Of a stretch of DNA of 38,884 nt, positions 15,293 to 23,472 are shown piece after piece. Within the stretch, counting starts at the first letter, position 1; every line of letters begins with the position of its first letter. Location: NCBI GenBank assembly GCA_018268415.1, contig JAFDWO010000128.1, positions 1 through 38,884 of the forward strand. The letters are read 5' to 3'. The notes below the pieces were generated by a model, which saw nothing but the letters and a program-made list of their open reading frames with translations, did not search any database and was not told where the DNA came from. The position numbers were made by a program, and so were the translations under genes. This DNA comes from Actinomycetota bacterium (lineage in GTDB: Bacteria; Actinomycetota; Thermoleophilia; Solirubrobacterales; 70-9).

Positions 15293-16201
15293 CTACCCGA
15301 CCAGGTCCCGCAGCGCCCCGTCGATCTCGGGGAACTTGAACCCGTAGCCGAACTCCTCGGTCCTTTTCGGCAGCACCCGTTGCCCGCCCTGGGCCACCTT
15401 GCCGAACTCGCGCCCGAATTTCACCTCGACCGCGAAGCCCGGGATCGGCAGCACCGCCGGTCGTCCCACGGCCCGGCCGAGGGCCTTCGACCACTCCTTG
15501 TTCGTGACCGGGTTCGGCGCGACGCCGTTCACCACGTCGCTCACCGCGGTGGTGTCGAGCGCCCACGTCAGGATCCCGAGCTCGTCGGCGAGGTGGACCC
15601 ACGGAAGCCACTGCCGACCGCCGGCCAGCGGCCCGCCGAGCCCGAGCTTGAAGGGAAGGAGAAGCTGGCCGAGGAGGCCGCCGCCGATCTCCATCACCTG
15701 ACCGGTGCGGACGATCGCCAGGCGTACGCCCGCGGCCTCGACCTCGCGCGCGGCCTTCTCCCACTCGACGCAGACCGCGCTGTCGAAGCCCTCGCCGGGC
15801 GCGCTCGACTCGTCCAGCACCTCGTCGCCGCGATCGCCGTAATAACCGACCGCCGACTGGCTGACCAGCACCGTCGGCTTCCGCGTCAGGCCGCCGATCG
15901 TCCCGACCAGGTTGTGGGTCCCGATCCGGCGCGAGTCCATGATCTTGCGCTTCGCCGCGCTCGACCAGCGCTGGTCGATCCGCTCGCCGAGCAGGTTGAC
16001 GACCCCGTCGACACCCTCGAAGGCGGCCTCGGTCGGCCGTTCGAGCGTCGGCTCCCAGGCGTGCCAGGTCACCCGCGGCTGCGCCGCGCGCGCCTTGTCG
16101 GGGCTGCGGGTGAGGCCGACGACCTCGTCGCCGCGCTTCAGAAGCTCGTCACAGAGCGCCTTGCCGATCCTGCCGCTGGCGCCCGTGACGAGGGCTCGCA
16201 T
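15293..16201 (-). CDS. TIGR01777-type NAD(P)-binding epimerase
   Basis: 302-residue extended short-chain dehydrogenase-like protein of the YfcH/SulA-like family. The nucleotide-binding start [33 protein letters not shown] gives GxxGxxG. Family marks are [53 protein letters not shown] (catalytic YxxxR-like region) and a C-terminal DUF1731-like part ([24 protein letters not shown] ... [18 protein letters not shown]). The reaction is not known for the family. Its ATG overlaps the malic enzyme stop by one base (TGATG), so the two are probably translated together. Confidence 0.9.
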   Translation of the reverse strand: MRALVTGASGRIGKALCDELLKRGDEVVGLTRSPDKARAAQPRVTWHAWEPTLERPTEAAFEGVDGVVNLLGERIDQRWSSAAKRKIMDSRRIGTHNLVGTIGGLTRKPTVLVSQSAVGYYGDRGDEVLDESSAPGEGFDSAVCVEWEKAAREVEAAGVRLAIVRTGQVMEIGGGLLGQLLLPFKLGLGGPLAGGRQWLPWVHLADELGILTWALDTTAVSDVVNGVAPNPVTNKEWSKALGRAVGRPAVLPIPGFAVEVKFGREFGKVAQGGQRVLPKRTEEFGYGFKFPEIDGALRDLVG

Positions 16202-17658
16202 CAGGTCGTCTCGACTGGAGTGAAGGTCCCGGTCTCTTCGCTGCGCCGGGCGAGCCCGTCGCGCTGGGCCTCCTCGATGACCGCCTCGGCGACCTTCGGG
16301 GCGACTTCGCGGTTGAAGACGCTGGGGATGATGTAGTCCTCGGCGAGGTCGTCGTCGGCGACCGCGGCGGCGATTCCCTTTGCGGCGGCGAGCTTCATCG
16401 CCTCGGTGATCTGCGGGGCGCCCGCGTCGAGGGCGCCGCGGAAGATGCCGGGGAAGGCGAGGACGTTGTTGATCTGGTTCGGGTAGTCGGAGCGGCCGGT
16501 GGCCATGATTCGCACGTGCGGGGCGGCGTCCTCGGGCATCACCTCGGGGGTCGGGTTGGCCATCGCGAAGACGATCGCGTCGTCGTTCATCTTGGCCAGC
16601 GAGTCGGCCTGGATGATGCCCGGGCCGGAGAGGCCGATGAAGAGGTCCATGCCCTCGATCACGTCGTCGGGCTGCCCGTGGATGTGCCCCGGGTTGGAGT
16701 GCTCGGCGTACCACCGCTTGGTCGAGTTCATCGCGCCGGAGGCATAGTCCTCGCGCTCGGTCGAGAGCGCGCCTTTGCGGTCGGCGCCGATGATCTGGGT
16801 GATGCCCGCCTCGAGCATCATTTTCGTCACCGCGACGCCGGCCGCGCCGAGGCCGACGACGAGGGCGCGGACGTCCTCGATCGGTTTGCCGGTGATCTTC
16901 AGCGCGTTGAAGAGCGCCGCCATCGTCACCACCGCGGTGCCGTGCTGGTCATCGTGGAAGACCGGGATATCGAGCTTCGCCTTGAGCCGCTCCTCGATCT
17001 CGAAGCAACGTGGGGCGGAGATGTCCTCGAGGTTGACGCCGCCGAAGGTGGGCGCCATCAGTTCCACGGCGCGGACGATCTCGTCAGCGTCCTGGGTGTC
17101 GAGGCAGATCGGGAAGGCGTCGACCCCGGCGAACTCTTTGAAGAGCATGCACTTGCCCTCCATCACCGGCATCGCGGCCTCGGGGCCGATGTTGCCGAGT
17201 CCGAGCACCGCGGAGCCGTCGGAGACGACCGCCACGGTGTTCTTCTTGATCGTGTACTCGAAGGCTTTGGCGCGATCGGCGTGGATGTCCATGCAGACGC
17301 GGGCGACGCCGGGCGTGTAGGCCATCGAGAGGTCGTCGCGCGTTTTCACCGGGTACTTGTTGTGCACGTCGATCTTGCCGCCGCGGTGCATCTGCATCGT
17401 GCGGTCGACGTAATCCAACACCCGGGCGCCACGGGTCGAGCCGATCGCCCGCAGGATGCGCTCCCAGTGATCGCGGTCGGAGGCGTCGATCGTGAACTCG
17501 CGGACCCGCTTGCCCTCCGGCCCGGCACCCGGAACGAGATCGACGCCCTGCAACTGCCCGCCCGCCTCGGCGATCGCCGCGGTCAATTTCCCGAGCGGCT
17601 CCTGCCGCGCGTCGAGCTCGACCCGGATGGTGACGCTGTATTGCGCGCTGACCGCCAT
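16201..17658 (-). CDS. NAD(P)-dependent malic enzyme with N-terminal ACT domain
   Basis: 485-residue oxidative decarboxylase of malate. An ACT-like regulatory domain occupies about 1-80 ([34 protein letters not shown]). The malic domain follows: [22 protein letters not shown], the catalytic Lys region [36 protein letters not shown], metal ligands in [11 protein letters not shown], and the nucleotide fold [15 protein letters not shown]. The ACT domain suggests amino-acid control, but the ligand is not known from sequence. First gene of a two-gene minus-strand unit with the epimerase; divergent from the secreted protein at 17725, with a 6 bp inverted repeat in the 66 bp gap. Confidence 0.94.
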   Translation of the reverse strand: MAVSAQYSVTIRVELDARQEPLGKLTAAIAEAGGQLQGVDLVPGAGPEGKRVREFTIDASDRDHWERILRAIGSTRGARVLDYVDRTMQMHRGGKIDVHNKYPVKTRDDLSMAYTPGVARVCMDIHADRAKAFEYTIKKNTVAVVSDGSAVLGLGNIGPEAAMPVMEGKCMLFKEFAGVDAFPICLDTQDADEIVRAVELMAPTFGGVNLEDISAPRCFEIEERLKAKLDIPVFHDDQHGTAVVTMAALFNALKITGKPIEDVRALVVGLGAAGVAVTKMMLEAGITQIIGADRKGALSTEREDYASGAMNSTKRWYAEHSNPGHIHGQPDDVIEGMDLFIGLSGPGIIQADSLAKMNDDAIVFAMANPTPEVMPEDAAPHVRIMATGRSDYPNQINNVLAFPGIFRGALDAGAPQITEAMKLAAAKGIAAAVADDDLAEDYIIPSVFNREVAPKVAEAVIEEAQRDGLARRSEETGTFTPVETT

Positions 17659-17662
17659 GCCC

Positions 17663-17680
17663 GGAATCGAATCAGATTCC
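17663..17680. promoter_or_regulatory. Inverted repeat in the malic enzyme / secreted protein gap
   Basis: GGAATC (17663-17668) and GATTCC (17675-17680) flank a 6 nt spacer, 5 bp upstream of the malic enzyme ATG. Possible operator; the half-site is short. Confidence 0.3.
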
Positions 17681-17711
17681 CGCCGCGAGCATCCTGTGTG
17701 GGCGTTTGCCC

Positions 17712-17717
17712 TAGGGT
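17712..17717 (+). promoter_or_regulatory. -10 box of the secreted protein gene
   Basis: TAGGGT ends 7 nt before the GTG at 17725. It decides the start, since the same reading frame stays open far upstream through the antisense of the malic enzyme. Confidence 0.55.
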
Positions 17718-17724
17718 CCGCCGA

Positions 17725-18642
17725 GTGTTCAAGGGCTTGGTGAGCGGCGCGGCGATGTTCGGATTGGTGGTCGCGGCGGTGATGTCCGTGGCGGCACCGG
17801 CCACCGCCACGCCCGGGGTGAGCGAAGACGTGATCCCCTCACCGCAGGGGATTCTCCTTCACGGGTCGCATGGCTTCGAGGTGGCAATCGACGCGCATCG
17901 GGCCACCCCGGGTCGGCGCGCGCGGGTCGTCGTCTCTGCCTTTCGGCCGCACGACCTGGTTCGCTACACCGCGCCCGCGAACCTTGTCGGGGAAGGGATC
18001 CGCGCGAGCCTCGGCCGCTTCGGTCGAATCGACCTGCGCTGGGTGCCGGACGGCCGAATCGGGGAAGTCGATCTTGCCTGCCACGGCCACGGGGTGCGAC
18101 GGCACTTCCTGTTCGATCGCGGCGCCTACGTCGGCACGCTGAGATTTCGCGGTGGTGACGGATTCACCGCCGTCCGCGCGCATCGGATCGAGTGGCGTCC
18201 CTCGTGGTACGACGGCCACACCACGTGTCATCGCGGAGGGAGCGAAGTCATTCCGGGGGCAGGGAGGATCCTCGAGGCCGCCATCGGACATCGTGATCCC
18301 AAGGTCCGGTTCTACGCCTACCAGCCCAAGCCCGGGACCAAGGTGGAGTACGAGGCGTACGACCGTGAACTGGTGGGGCGGGTCGAGGTCGAGCGCACAG
18401 CCTGGACCTACGGCAACCCGCGGACGCTCACCGCTCCGCGCGACCTCGCCGCGGCGACGATCGCACCGCCCGCTCCGTTCACGGGCTCGGCGACCTTCGA
18501 GCGCCTCAACGGTGCGCACGGAAGCTGGCTCGGCGATCTGGCCGTGCGCTTTCCCGACGTCGCCGGTGTGCCGATGGCGGGCGATCCCTTCGGAGCGGTC
18601 TTCTACTCCGGTTCCCTGGCAGGCGAAAGCCCCCGGAGATGA
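17725..18642 (+). CDS. Secreted protein of unknown function
   Basis: 305 residues from the GTG at 17725. An N-terminal Sec signal (FKGLVSGAAMFGLVVAAVMSVAAPATATPG) with probable cleavage after ATA predicts export. The mature part is rich in beta-type segments, Arg and aromatic residues (for example HDLVRYTAPANLVGEGIRASLGRFGRIDLRWVPDG, HGVRRHFLFDRGAYVGTLRFRGGDGFTAV and the Cys-containing WYDGHTTCHRGG). Two Cys residues (ACHGHG and TTCHRG) could form a disulfide. I do not recognise a family. A hairpin follows the gene at 18650-18678. Confidence 0.75.
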   Translation: MFKGLVSGAAMFGLVVAAVMSVAAPATATPGVSEDVIPSPQGILLHGSHGFEVAIDAHRATPGRRARVVVSAFRPHDLVRYTAPANLVGEGIRASLGRFGRIDLRWVPDGRIGEVDLACHGHGVRRHFLFDRGAYVGTLRFRGGDGFTAVRAHRIEWRPSWYDGHTTCHRGGSEVIPGAGRILEAAIGHRDPKVRFYAYQPKPGTKVEYEAYDRELVGRVEVERTAWTYGNPRTLTAPRDLAAATIAPPAPFTGSATFERLNGAHGSWLGDLAVRFPDVAGVPMAGDPFGAVFYSGSLAGESPRR

Positions 18643-18649
18643 CGCGACG

Positions 18650-18678
18650 CGGCCGGCTCGGCGCCGCCGCGCCGGCCG
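18650..18678 (+). terminator. Hairpin after the secreted protein gene
   Basis: CGGCCGGC (18650-18657) pairs with GCCGGCCG (18671-18678) across a 13 nt GC-rich loop, 7 nt after the stop. It lacks a T tract, so terminator function is tentative. Confidence 0.45.
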
Positions 18679-18785
18679 GATTCTCCCCGTGGCCCGTTGA
18701 TAATCCACGCAAAGCGCACCGAATCCCACCGCTGACCGCGGTCGCGCGGGGGAGAGGCGGAGGGCCGTGGTGACTTACCGTCGCC

Positions 18786-19625
18786 ATGCGACGGCAATCC
18801 ACCACAGGCGACGCTCGAATCGGGGTGGTCGCGGGTCGGCAACACGGTGTGGTCACGGTGGAGCAGTTGCGGGAAGCGGGGCTCGACGAGGCCGCGGTGC
18901 GCCGTCGGGTCGCGGCGGGGAGGCTCCATCGGCTGCATCGCAGTGTGTACGCGGTGGGCCATCGGAGCCTCAGTTGGCGGGGACGATGGTTGGCGGCGGT
19001 GCTCGGCGCCGGGGACGGGTCGGTGTTGAGCCACTCGAGCGCCGCGGCGCTGTGGCAGTTCCTGCGGCCGATGTCCGGGGACGTGCACGTCACCGTCGGC
19101 GCCGCAGTGCATCGGGCGCGACGACCGGGCGTGCGCATCCACCGCTCGCGCACGCTGGCTCCCGGGGACGTCACGCGGCGCCACGGCATCGCGGTCACCA
19201 CTCCCGCCCGGACCGTGAACGACATTCGTGGCGAAGTCACGCCGTACCTCTTCCGCCGCGCGCTGCGCCAGGCGGAGCTCGCCGGGTACCGCGTGCCGCA
19301 CATCGAGCGCGTCAAGCGGACGCGCTCGGACCTCGAGCTCCTCTTCCTCTCCTTCTGCGACGAGTACGACCTGCCAGGACCGCTCGTCAACCACCGCCTC
19401 CACGGGTACCGGGTCGACTTCTTCTGGCCTGACGCGAGGCTCGCGGTGGAGACCGACAGCTGGGAGTACCACCGCGGCTCGGTGGCCTTTGCCGACGATC
19501 ACGAGCGTGATCTCGAGCTGCGTGCCCACGGGATCACGACTCGCCGCTATACCGGCGACCAGTTGGAAGTCGCGCCGCAGGCGGTCGCCGCCGACCTGAA
19601 GCAGGTCCTCGGCGCGGACTCGTAG
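18786..19625 (+). CDS. AbiEi-like winged-helix protein fused to a DUF559 (Vsr-like) nuclease domain
   Basis: 279 residues. An AbiEi-type N-terminal winged helix covers about 10-55 (VVAGRQHGVVTVEQLREAGLDEAAVRRRVAAGRLHRLHRSVYAVG), then the middle part common to such proteins (VLSHSSAAALW; GIAVTTPARTVND). The C-terminal DUF559 / very-short-patch-repair-like domain shows Glu184, Asp211 (YRVDFFW) and Glu222-x-Asp224 (LAVETDSWEYH), with a later DDHERD. Known AbiEi proteins are antitoxins of type IV systems, but no AbiEii nucleotidyltransferase is adjacent. A paralogue lies at 30984-31901 on the other strand. Whether it is a defence protein, a repair nuclease or a regulator is open. Its stop TAG forms part of the polA -10 box. 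Confidence 0.82.
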   Translation: MRRQSTTGDARIGVVAGRQHGVVTVEQLREAGLDEAAVRRRVAAGRLHRLHRSVYAVGHRSLSWRGRWLAAVLGAGDGSVLSHSSAAALWQFLRPMSGDVHVTVGAAVHRARRPGVRIHRSRTLAPGDVTRRHGIAVTTPARTVNDIRGEVTPYLFRRALRQAELAGYRVPHIERVKRTRSDLELLFLSFCDEYDLPGPLVNHRLHGYRVDFFWPDARLAVETDSWEYHRGSVAFADDHERDLELRAHGITTRRYTGDQLEVAPQAVAADLKQVLGADS

Positions 19626-19628
19626 AGT
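19623..19628 (+). promoter_or_regulatory. -10 box of polA, overlapping the upstream stop codon
   Basis: TAGAGT begins with the stop TAG of the AbiEi-like gene and ends 7 nt before the polA ATG at 19636. Confidence 0.55.
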
Positions 19629-19635
19629 TGGCGCG

Positions 19636-22263
19636 ATGGCCGACGCACCTGAGCTCTTCCTGATCGACGGCAACAGCCTCGCCTACCGGGCCTTCTTCGC
19701 CCTGCCCGAGTCGATCGGGACCAGCGACGGGCGGCCGACCAACGCGATCTTCGGGCTCGCCTCGATGCTGGTGAAAATCATCGACGAGCACCACCCACAG
19801 GGGGTCATCGTCGCCTGGGACGCGGGCTGGAGCGGGCGCGAGAAGACCTACGACCTCTACAAGGCGCAGCGCAAACCGCGCCCCGACCTCCTGCGCGAGC
19901 AGTGGCCGCACCTGATGCCCCTGGTCGAGGCCTTCGGCTACACCAACGTCAAGGTGGAAGGCTTCGAGGCCGACGACGTGATCGCCTCGCTCGCCAGGCA
20001 GGCGCGCCAGCAGGGGATCGAGGTGATGGTGGTGACCGGCGACCGCGACGCCTACCAGCTCGTCGGCGACGGGATCCGCGTGATGAGCACCTCGCGCGGC
20101 ATCACCGAGACGAAGATCTACGACACCGCCGCCGTCGAGGAGCGTTATGGCGTCCCGCCGACGCTGATCACCGACCTGATGGGCCTGCGCGGCGACACCT
20201 CCGACAACATCCCCGGCGTCCCCGGGATCGGCGAGAAAACCGCCACCCAACTGCTGCAGAAATTCGGTTCGCTGGACAAGGTGCTGGAAAGCGTCGACGA
20301 GATCTCCGGTGCGAAACGCAAGGAAAACCTCACGAACCACGCCGAGGACGCGCGGATGTCGCGCGAGCTGGCGACCCTGCAGTACGACATCGACACCGGG
20401 GTGGACCTGGCGGCCGCGATGGAGACCGAGCCGGACCGCGGCGCGCTCCGTGACTTCATGCGCGAGTTCGAGCTGCGCGCCGTGCTCGAGCGCCTCGAAG
20501 AAGCGCTCCCCGAGGGCGACGCGGTCCCCGGGCGCAAGGTCGAGCAGGAGCTCGAGGTCGAGACCGTCGAAGGAGCGCCGGCCGACATCGGCGACGCACC
20601 GCGCATCGCGGTGGCGATCGACGGCGAGCGCTGGGCCGCCGCCGAAGGCGAGCGCATCCTCACCGGCACCGCGTCCCAAGACGAGCTCGCCGTCGCCCTC
20701 GGCGACAAGCCGCTGGCCGGCCACGACCTCAAGTCCCTCGGCGGCGGCCGCCACGGGCTGCTCGCCGCCGCCGCCCGCGAGGGGGTCGAGCTGGGCCTCG
20801 AGCACGACACGATGCTCGCCGCCTACCTGCTCGAGCCGCAGCGCCGCACCTACGAGCTGACCGAGCTCGCCGCCGACGCGGGGATCGGCATCGCCGCCGC
20901 TGCGGCCGCCAAAGACGCCAAGGAGGACGACGGTCAGCTGTCGCTCGGCGAGGAGCCCGAGGCCGGCCTCGACCCCGCCGAGGAGGCACGCCTCGTCGCC
21001 GCCCTTGCCGAGGACCAGCTGCCGCGGGTCCAGGCGCTCGGCCTGGAGACGCTGATGCGCGAGGTCGAGCTGCCGCTGATCGCCGTGCTCGCGGCGATGG
21101 AACGCGAGGGGCTGAAGCTCGACGCGGAGCGGCTCGCCGAGGTCGGCGCCGGCTTCGGCGAGCGCATCGACCAGCTGGAGTCCGAGATCTACGAGCTCGC
21201 CGACGAGGAGTTCACGATCGGCTCCCCGCAGCAGGTCGGCCGCGTCCTCTTCGAGAAGCTCGAGCTGACGAAGAAGCGGCGCGGCAAGACGGGCTACTCG
21301 ACCGACGCCAGGGTCCTCGCCCAGATCCGGGACGAGCATCCGATCGTCGAGAAGATCGAGTCCTGGCGCGAGCTGACCAAGCTGAAGAACACCTATCTCG
21401 ACTCGCTGCCCGACCTGATCGATCCGCAGACCGGCCGCGTCCACACCACCTTCAACCAGGCGGCGACGACCACCGGCCGCCTCTCCAGCACCAACCCGAA
21501 CCTGCAGAACATCCCGATCCGCACCGAGATCGGCCGCCCCGTCCGCGCCTGCTTCGTCGCCGAGGAGGGCGCGCGCCTGCTCTCCGCCGACTACAGCCAG
21601 GTCGAGCTCCGCGTGCTCGCCCACGTCGCCGACGAGCAGGTGCTGAAGGACGTCTTCCACGCCGGCGAGGACGTCCACACCGCGACCGCCGCCGAGGTCT
21701 TCGACGTCCCGCCGGAGGAGATCGACGTCGGCCGGCGCTCGAAAGCGAAAATGGTCAACTTCGGGATCGTCTACGGGCTGACCGGCTTCGGGCTCGCCGA
21801 TCGCCTCAACATCCCGCGCAAGGAGGGCGAGGAGTTCGTCGCCCGTTATCTCGAACGCTTCCCGGCGGTGCGCCGCTTCCGCGAGGAGGTGATCGAACGG
21901 GCCCAGGAGGAGGGCTTCGTGACGACCCTGATGGGACGTCGCCGGCCGATCCCCGAGCTGCGCTCCTCCAATCCCAACACGCGCCGTCTCGGCGAGCGCC
22001 TCGCCGTCAACACCGTCATCCAAGGCACTGCCGCCGACATCATCAAGGTGGCCATGGTCAACTGCTGGGCGCGCCTGCGGGAGGAGCGGATGGCGACCCG
22101 CCTGGTCCTGCAGATCCACGACGAGCTCCTCTTCGAGGGCCCGCCGGAGGAGATGGACGCGGCGCTCGAGCTGGTGACGCGGGAGATGACCCTCGCCTAC
22201 GACCTCGACCCGAAGCTCGAGGTCGACGCCGGCGTCGGCTCCGACTGGCTAGGCGCCAAGTAG
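19636..22263 (+). CDS. polA: DNA polymerase I
   Basis: 875 residues acting in gap filling and primer removal. The 5'-3' exonuclease domain (about 1-290) has FLIDGNSLAYRAFFAL, VEGFEADDVIASLA, VTGDRDAYQL and GLRGDTSDNIPGVPGIGEKTA. The 3'-5' exonuclease region (about 315-425) lacks the DxE, NxxxD and YxxxD metal ligands, so proofreading is probably absent, as in other actinobacterial and Thermus enzymes. The polymerase domain shows the TTGRLSSTNPNLQNIPIR segment, motif A DYSQVELRVLAH, motif B RRSKAKMVNFGIVYGLTGFG and motif C LQIHDELLFE. Ends 4 bp from the convergent FAD oxidoreductase gene. Confidence 0.97.
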   Translation: MADAPELFLIDGNSLAYRAFFALPESIGTSDGRPTNAIFGLASMLVKIIDEHHPQGVIVAWDAGWSGREKTYDLYKAQRKPRPDLLREQWPHLMPLVEAFGYTNVKVEGFEADDVIASLARQARQQGIEVMVVTGDRDAYQLVGDGIRVMSTSRGITETKIYDTAAVEERYGVPPTLITDLMGLRGDTSDNIPGVPGIGEKTATQLLQKFGSLDKVLESVDEISGAKRKENLTNHAEDARMSRELATLQYDIDTGVDLAAAMETEPDRGALRDFMREFELRAVLERLEEALPEGDAVPGRKVEQELEVETVEGAPADIGDAPRIAVAIDGERWAAAEGERILTGTASQDELAVALGDKPLAGHDLKSLGGGRHGLLAAAAREGVELGLEHDTMLAAYLLEPQRRTYELTELAADAGIGIAAAAAAKDAKEDDGQLSLGEEPEAGLDPAEEARLVAALAEDQLPRVQALGLETLMREVELPLIAVLAAMEREGLKLDAERLAEVGAGFGERIDQLESEIYELADEEFTIGSPQQVGRVLFEKLELTKKRRGKTGYSTDARVLAQIRDEHPIVEKIESWRELTKLKNTYLDSLPDLIDPQTGRVHTTFNQAATTTGRLSSTNPNLQNIPIRTEIGRPVRACFVAEEGARLLSADYSQVELRVLAHVADEQVLKDVFHAGEDVHTATAAEVFDVPPEEIDVGRRSKAKMVNFGIVYGLTGFGLADRLNIPRKEGEEFVARYLERFPAVRRFREEVIERAQEEGFVTTLMGRRRPIPELRSSNPNTRRLGERLAVNTVIQGTAADIIKVAMVNCWARLREERMATRLVLQIHDELLFEGPPEEMDAALELVTREMTLAYDLDPKLEVDAGVGSDWLGAK

Positions 22264-22267
22264 CGCC

Positions 22268-23422
22268 TCAGGCCGCGGTCGGGACCTCGGGCTTGGCGCG
22301 CTCCGGCGGTGCCTCGGCGAACTCGGGCGGGGCGATGTTCAGGTAGTGGCGGAAGGACCAGTCGACAAAGCGCTTCACGCCGAGCAGGCGGATCAGTGGC
22401 CCGAGCACCCGCGGCGGCACCCGCGGCACGACCTTCTGCGTCCGCAGCATCCAGCGGAACTTCCACTCGTGCGAGTTGCTGAACTCGGCGTAGCGCGCGG
22501 CGGCCTGCTCGCGGGTCTGGCGCCCCTCGACCACCCCGCGCAGCTCGCGTCCCAGGGCCATGCCGAAGTAGAGCGCGGTGCGGATCCCCTCGGCGGTCAG
22601 CGGCAGGCAGTGCCCGGCCGAGTCGCCGGTGAAGAAGACGCCGCGCCCGGTCGCCGCGCGAAGCTTGTGGGGGATCCAGTTGCCCTGGTAGCGGACCCGG
22701 TCGCGCCCGAGGTCCTCGGCCAGCAGCTCGGTCGTGGCGCGGACGTGGAAGCGGGGATCGAAGGAGCCGACGCCGATCCGCGTCTCCTCGCCCGCCGGGA
22801 AGCTCCAGCCGTAGCCCGCCGGGACGTAGCGCCGGTCGATCCAGATCTCGAGGTCCTCGGCGCCTCCCTCCGGGTGCACCTCGAGCCCGCGCGAGAGCGG
22901 CGCGTCCGGCGGCTGGTAGCCCGCCGCCCCGGCCAGCACGCGGCGCCAGCCGAGCGCGTCGACGACGAGCGGAGAGGAGATGACACCACGGTCGGTCTCG
23001 ACCGCGATCGCGTCGGTGCCGTTGGTCGCGGCGCCGACCAACCCCTCGACCTTGGCGGTCTCGAAGCGGGCATCACAGCCGTCCCACATCAGCGCGCAGA
23101 GCGTCCGGTAGTCGAAGGTGGAGAAGGTCCAGGGCAGCTTGTAGCGCGAGTCGCCGTGGGGGGTGTGGATCACCAGCGTGTCGAAGCGCTGGCGCTCGGC
23201 CCCCATCAGTCCGAGGTTCTCGAGCCACTGCGTGGGGATCCCACAGGCGGAGGTCTGGCGCTCGCCGATCTCGTAGCGGTCGACGATCAGCACGTTGGCG
23301 CCGCTCCCGGCCAGCTCCCGGGCCACCGCCAGGCCGGCGAAACTGGCACCGCAGATCAGTACGTCATGGGTCCCTGTGAGAGGGGTCCGTTCATCCCCTG
23401 TTTTGGTCGCTCGCTTAGGCAT
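22268..23422 (-). CDS. FAD-dependent oxidoreductase, geranylgeranyl reductase-like
   Basis: 384 residues from the ATG at 23422. The N-terminal Rossmann strand DVLICGASFAGLAVARELAGSGANVLIVDR binds FAD. The middle carries VVDALGWRRVLAGAAGY, and the second FAD motif GVFFTGDSAGHCLPLTAEGIRTALYFG (Gly-Asp plus flanking residues) is complete. This is the pattern of flavin reductases acting on isoprenoid or hydroxylated aromatic substrates; the substrate is unknown. A longer frame could start at 23473, but the -10 TACCCT 8 nt before 23422 and the position of the FAD motif favour the shorter form. Divergent from rpsA: the two starts are 50 bp apart. Confidence 0.87.
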   Translation of the reverse strand: MPKRATKTGDERTPLTGTHDVLICGASFAGLAVARELAGSGANVLIVDRYEIGERQTSACGIPTQWLENLGLMGAERQRFDTLVIHTPHGDSRYKLPWTFSTFDYRTLCALMWDGCDARFETAKVEGLVGAATNGTDAIAVETDRGVISSPLVVDALGWRRVLAGAAGYQPPDAPLSRGLEVHPEGGAEDLEIWIDRRYVPAGYGWSFPAGEETRIGVGSFDPRFHVRATTELLAEDLGRDRVRYQGNWIPHKLRAATGRGVFFTGDSAGHCLPLTAEGIRTALYFGMALGRELRGVVEGRQTREQAAARYAEFSNSHEWKFRWMLRTQKVVPRVPPRVLGPLIRLLGVKRFVDWSFRHYLNIAPPEFAEAPPERAKPEVPTAA

Positions 23423-23430
23423 CGGGGCGC

Positions 23431-23436
23431 AGGGTA
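23431..23436 (-). promoter_or_regulatory. -10 box of the FAD oxidoreductase gene
   Basis: Read on the minus strand this is TACCCT, ending 8 nt before the ATG at 23422. It sets the start codon of that gene. Confidence 0.55.
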
Positions 23437-23472
23437 CCGGCGGGGCTCGGTCGGCGTCTCGTTTCTGCCACA

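Noticed and set aside
17660..17685. tRNA 3' end suggested by a GATTCGATTCC-like string
   Set aside because: The whole intergenic gap is 66 bp, too short for a tRNA, and no acceptor or anticodon stem pairs.
20580..20910. Active proofreading domain in DNA polymerase I
   Set aside because: The three metal-binding exonuclease motifs are not present in this region, so only a structural remnant is supported.
19534..22119. Very long open frame antisense to polA (and similar ones at 23356-26274 and 26275-29868)
   Set aside because: In GC-rich DNA the antisense of a strong coding gene often stays open. These translate to low-complexity Leu/Asp/Arg/Gly-rich sequence with no family features and lie opposite well-supported genes.
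23423..23472. Riboswitch or autoregulatory leader for rpsA
   Set aside because: The 50 bp gap is shared with the divergent FAD oxidoreductase promoter and shows no stable fold; no clean -10 for rpsA was found either.
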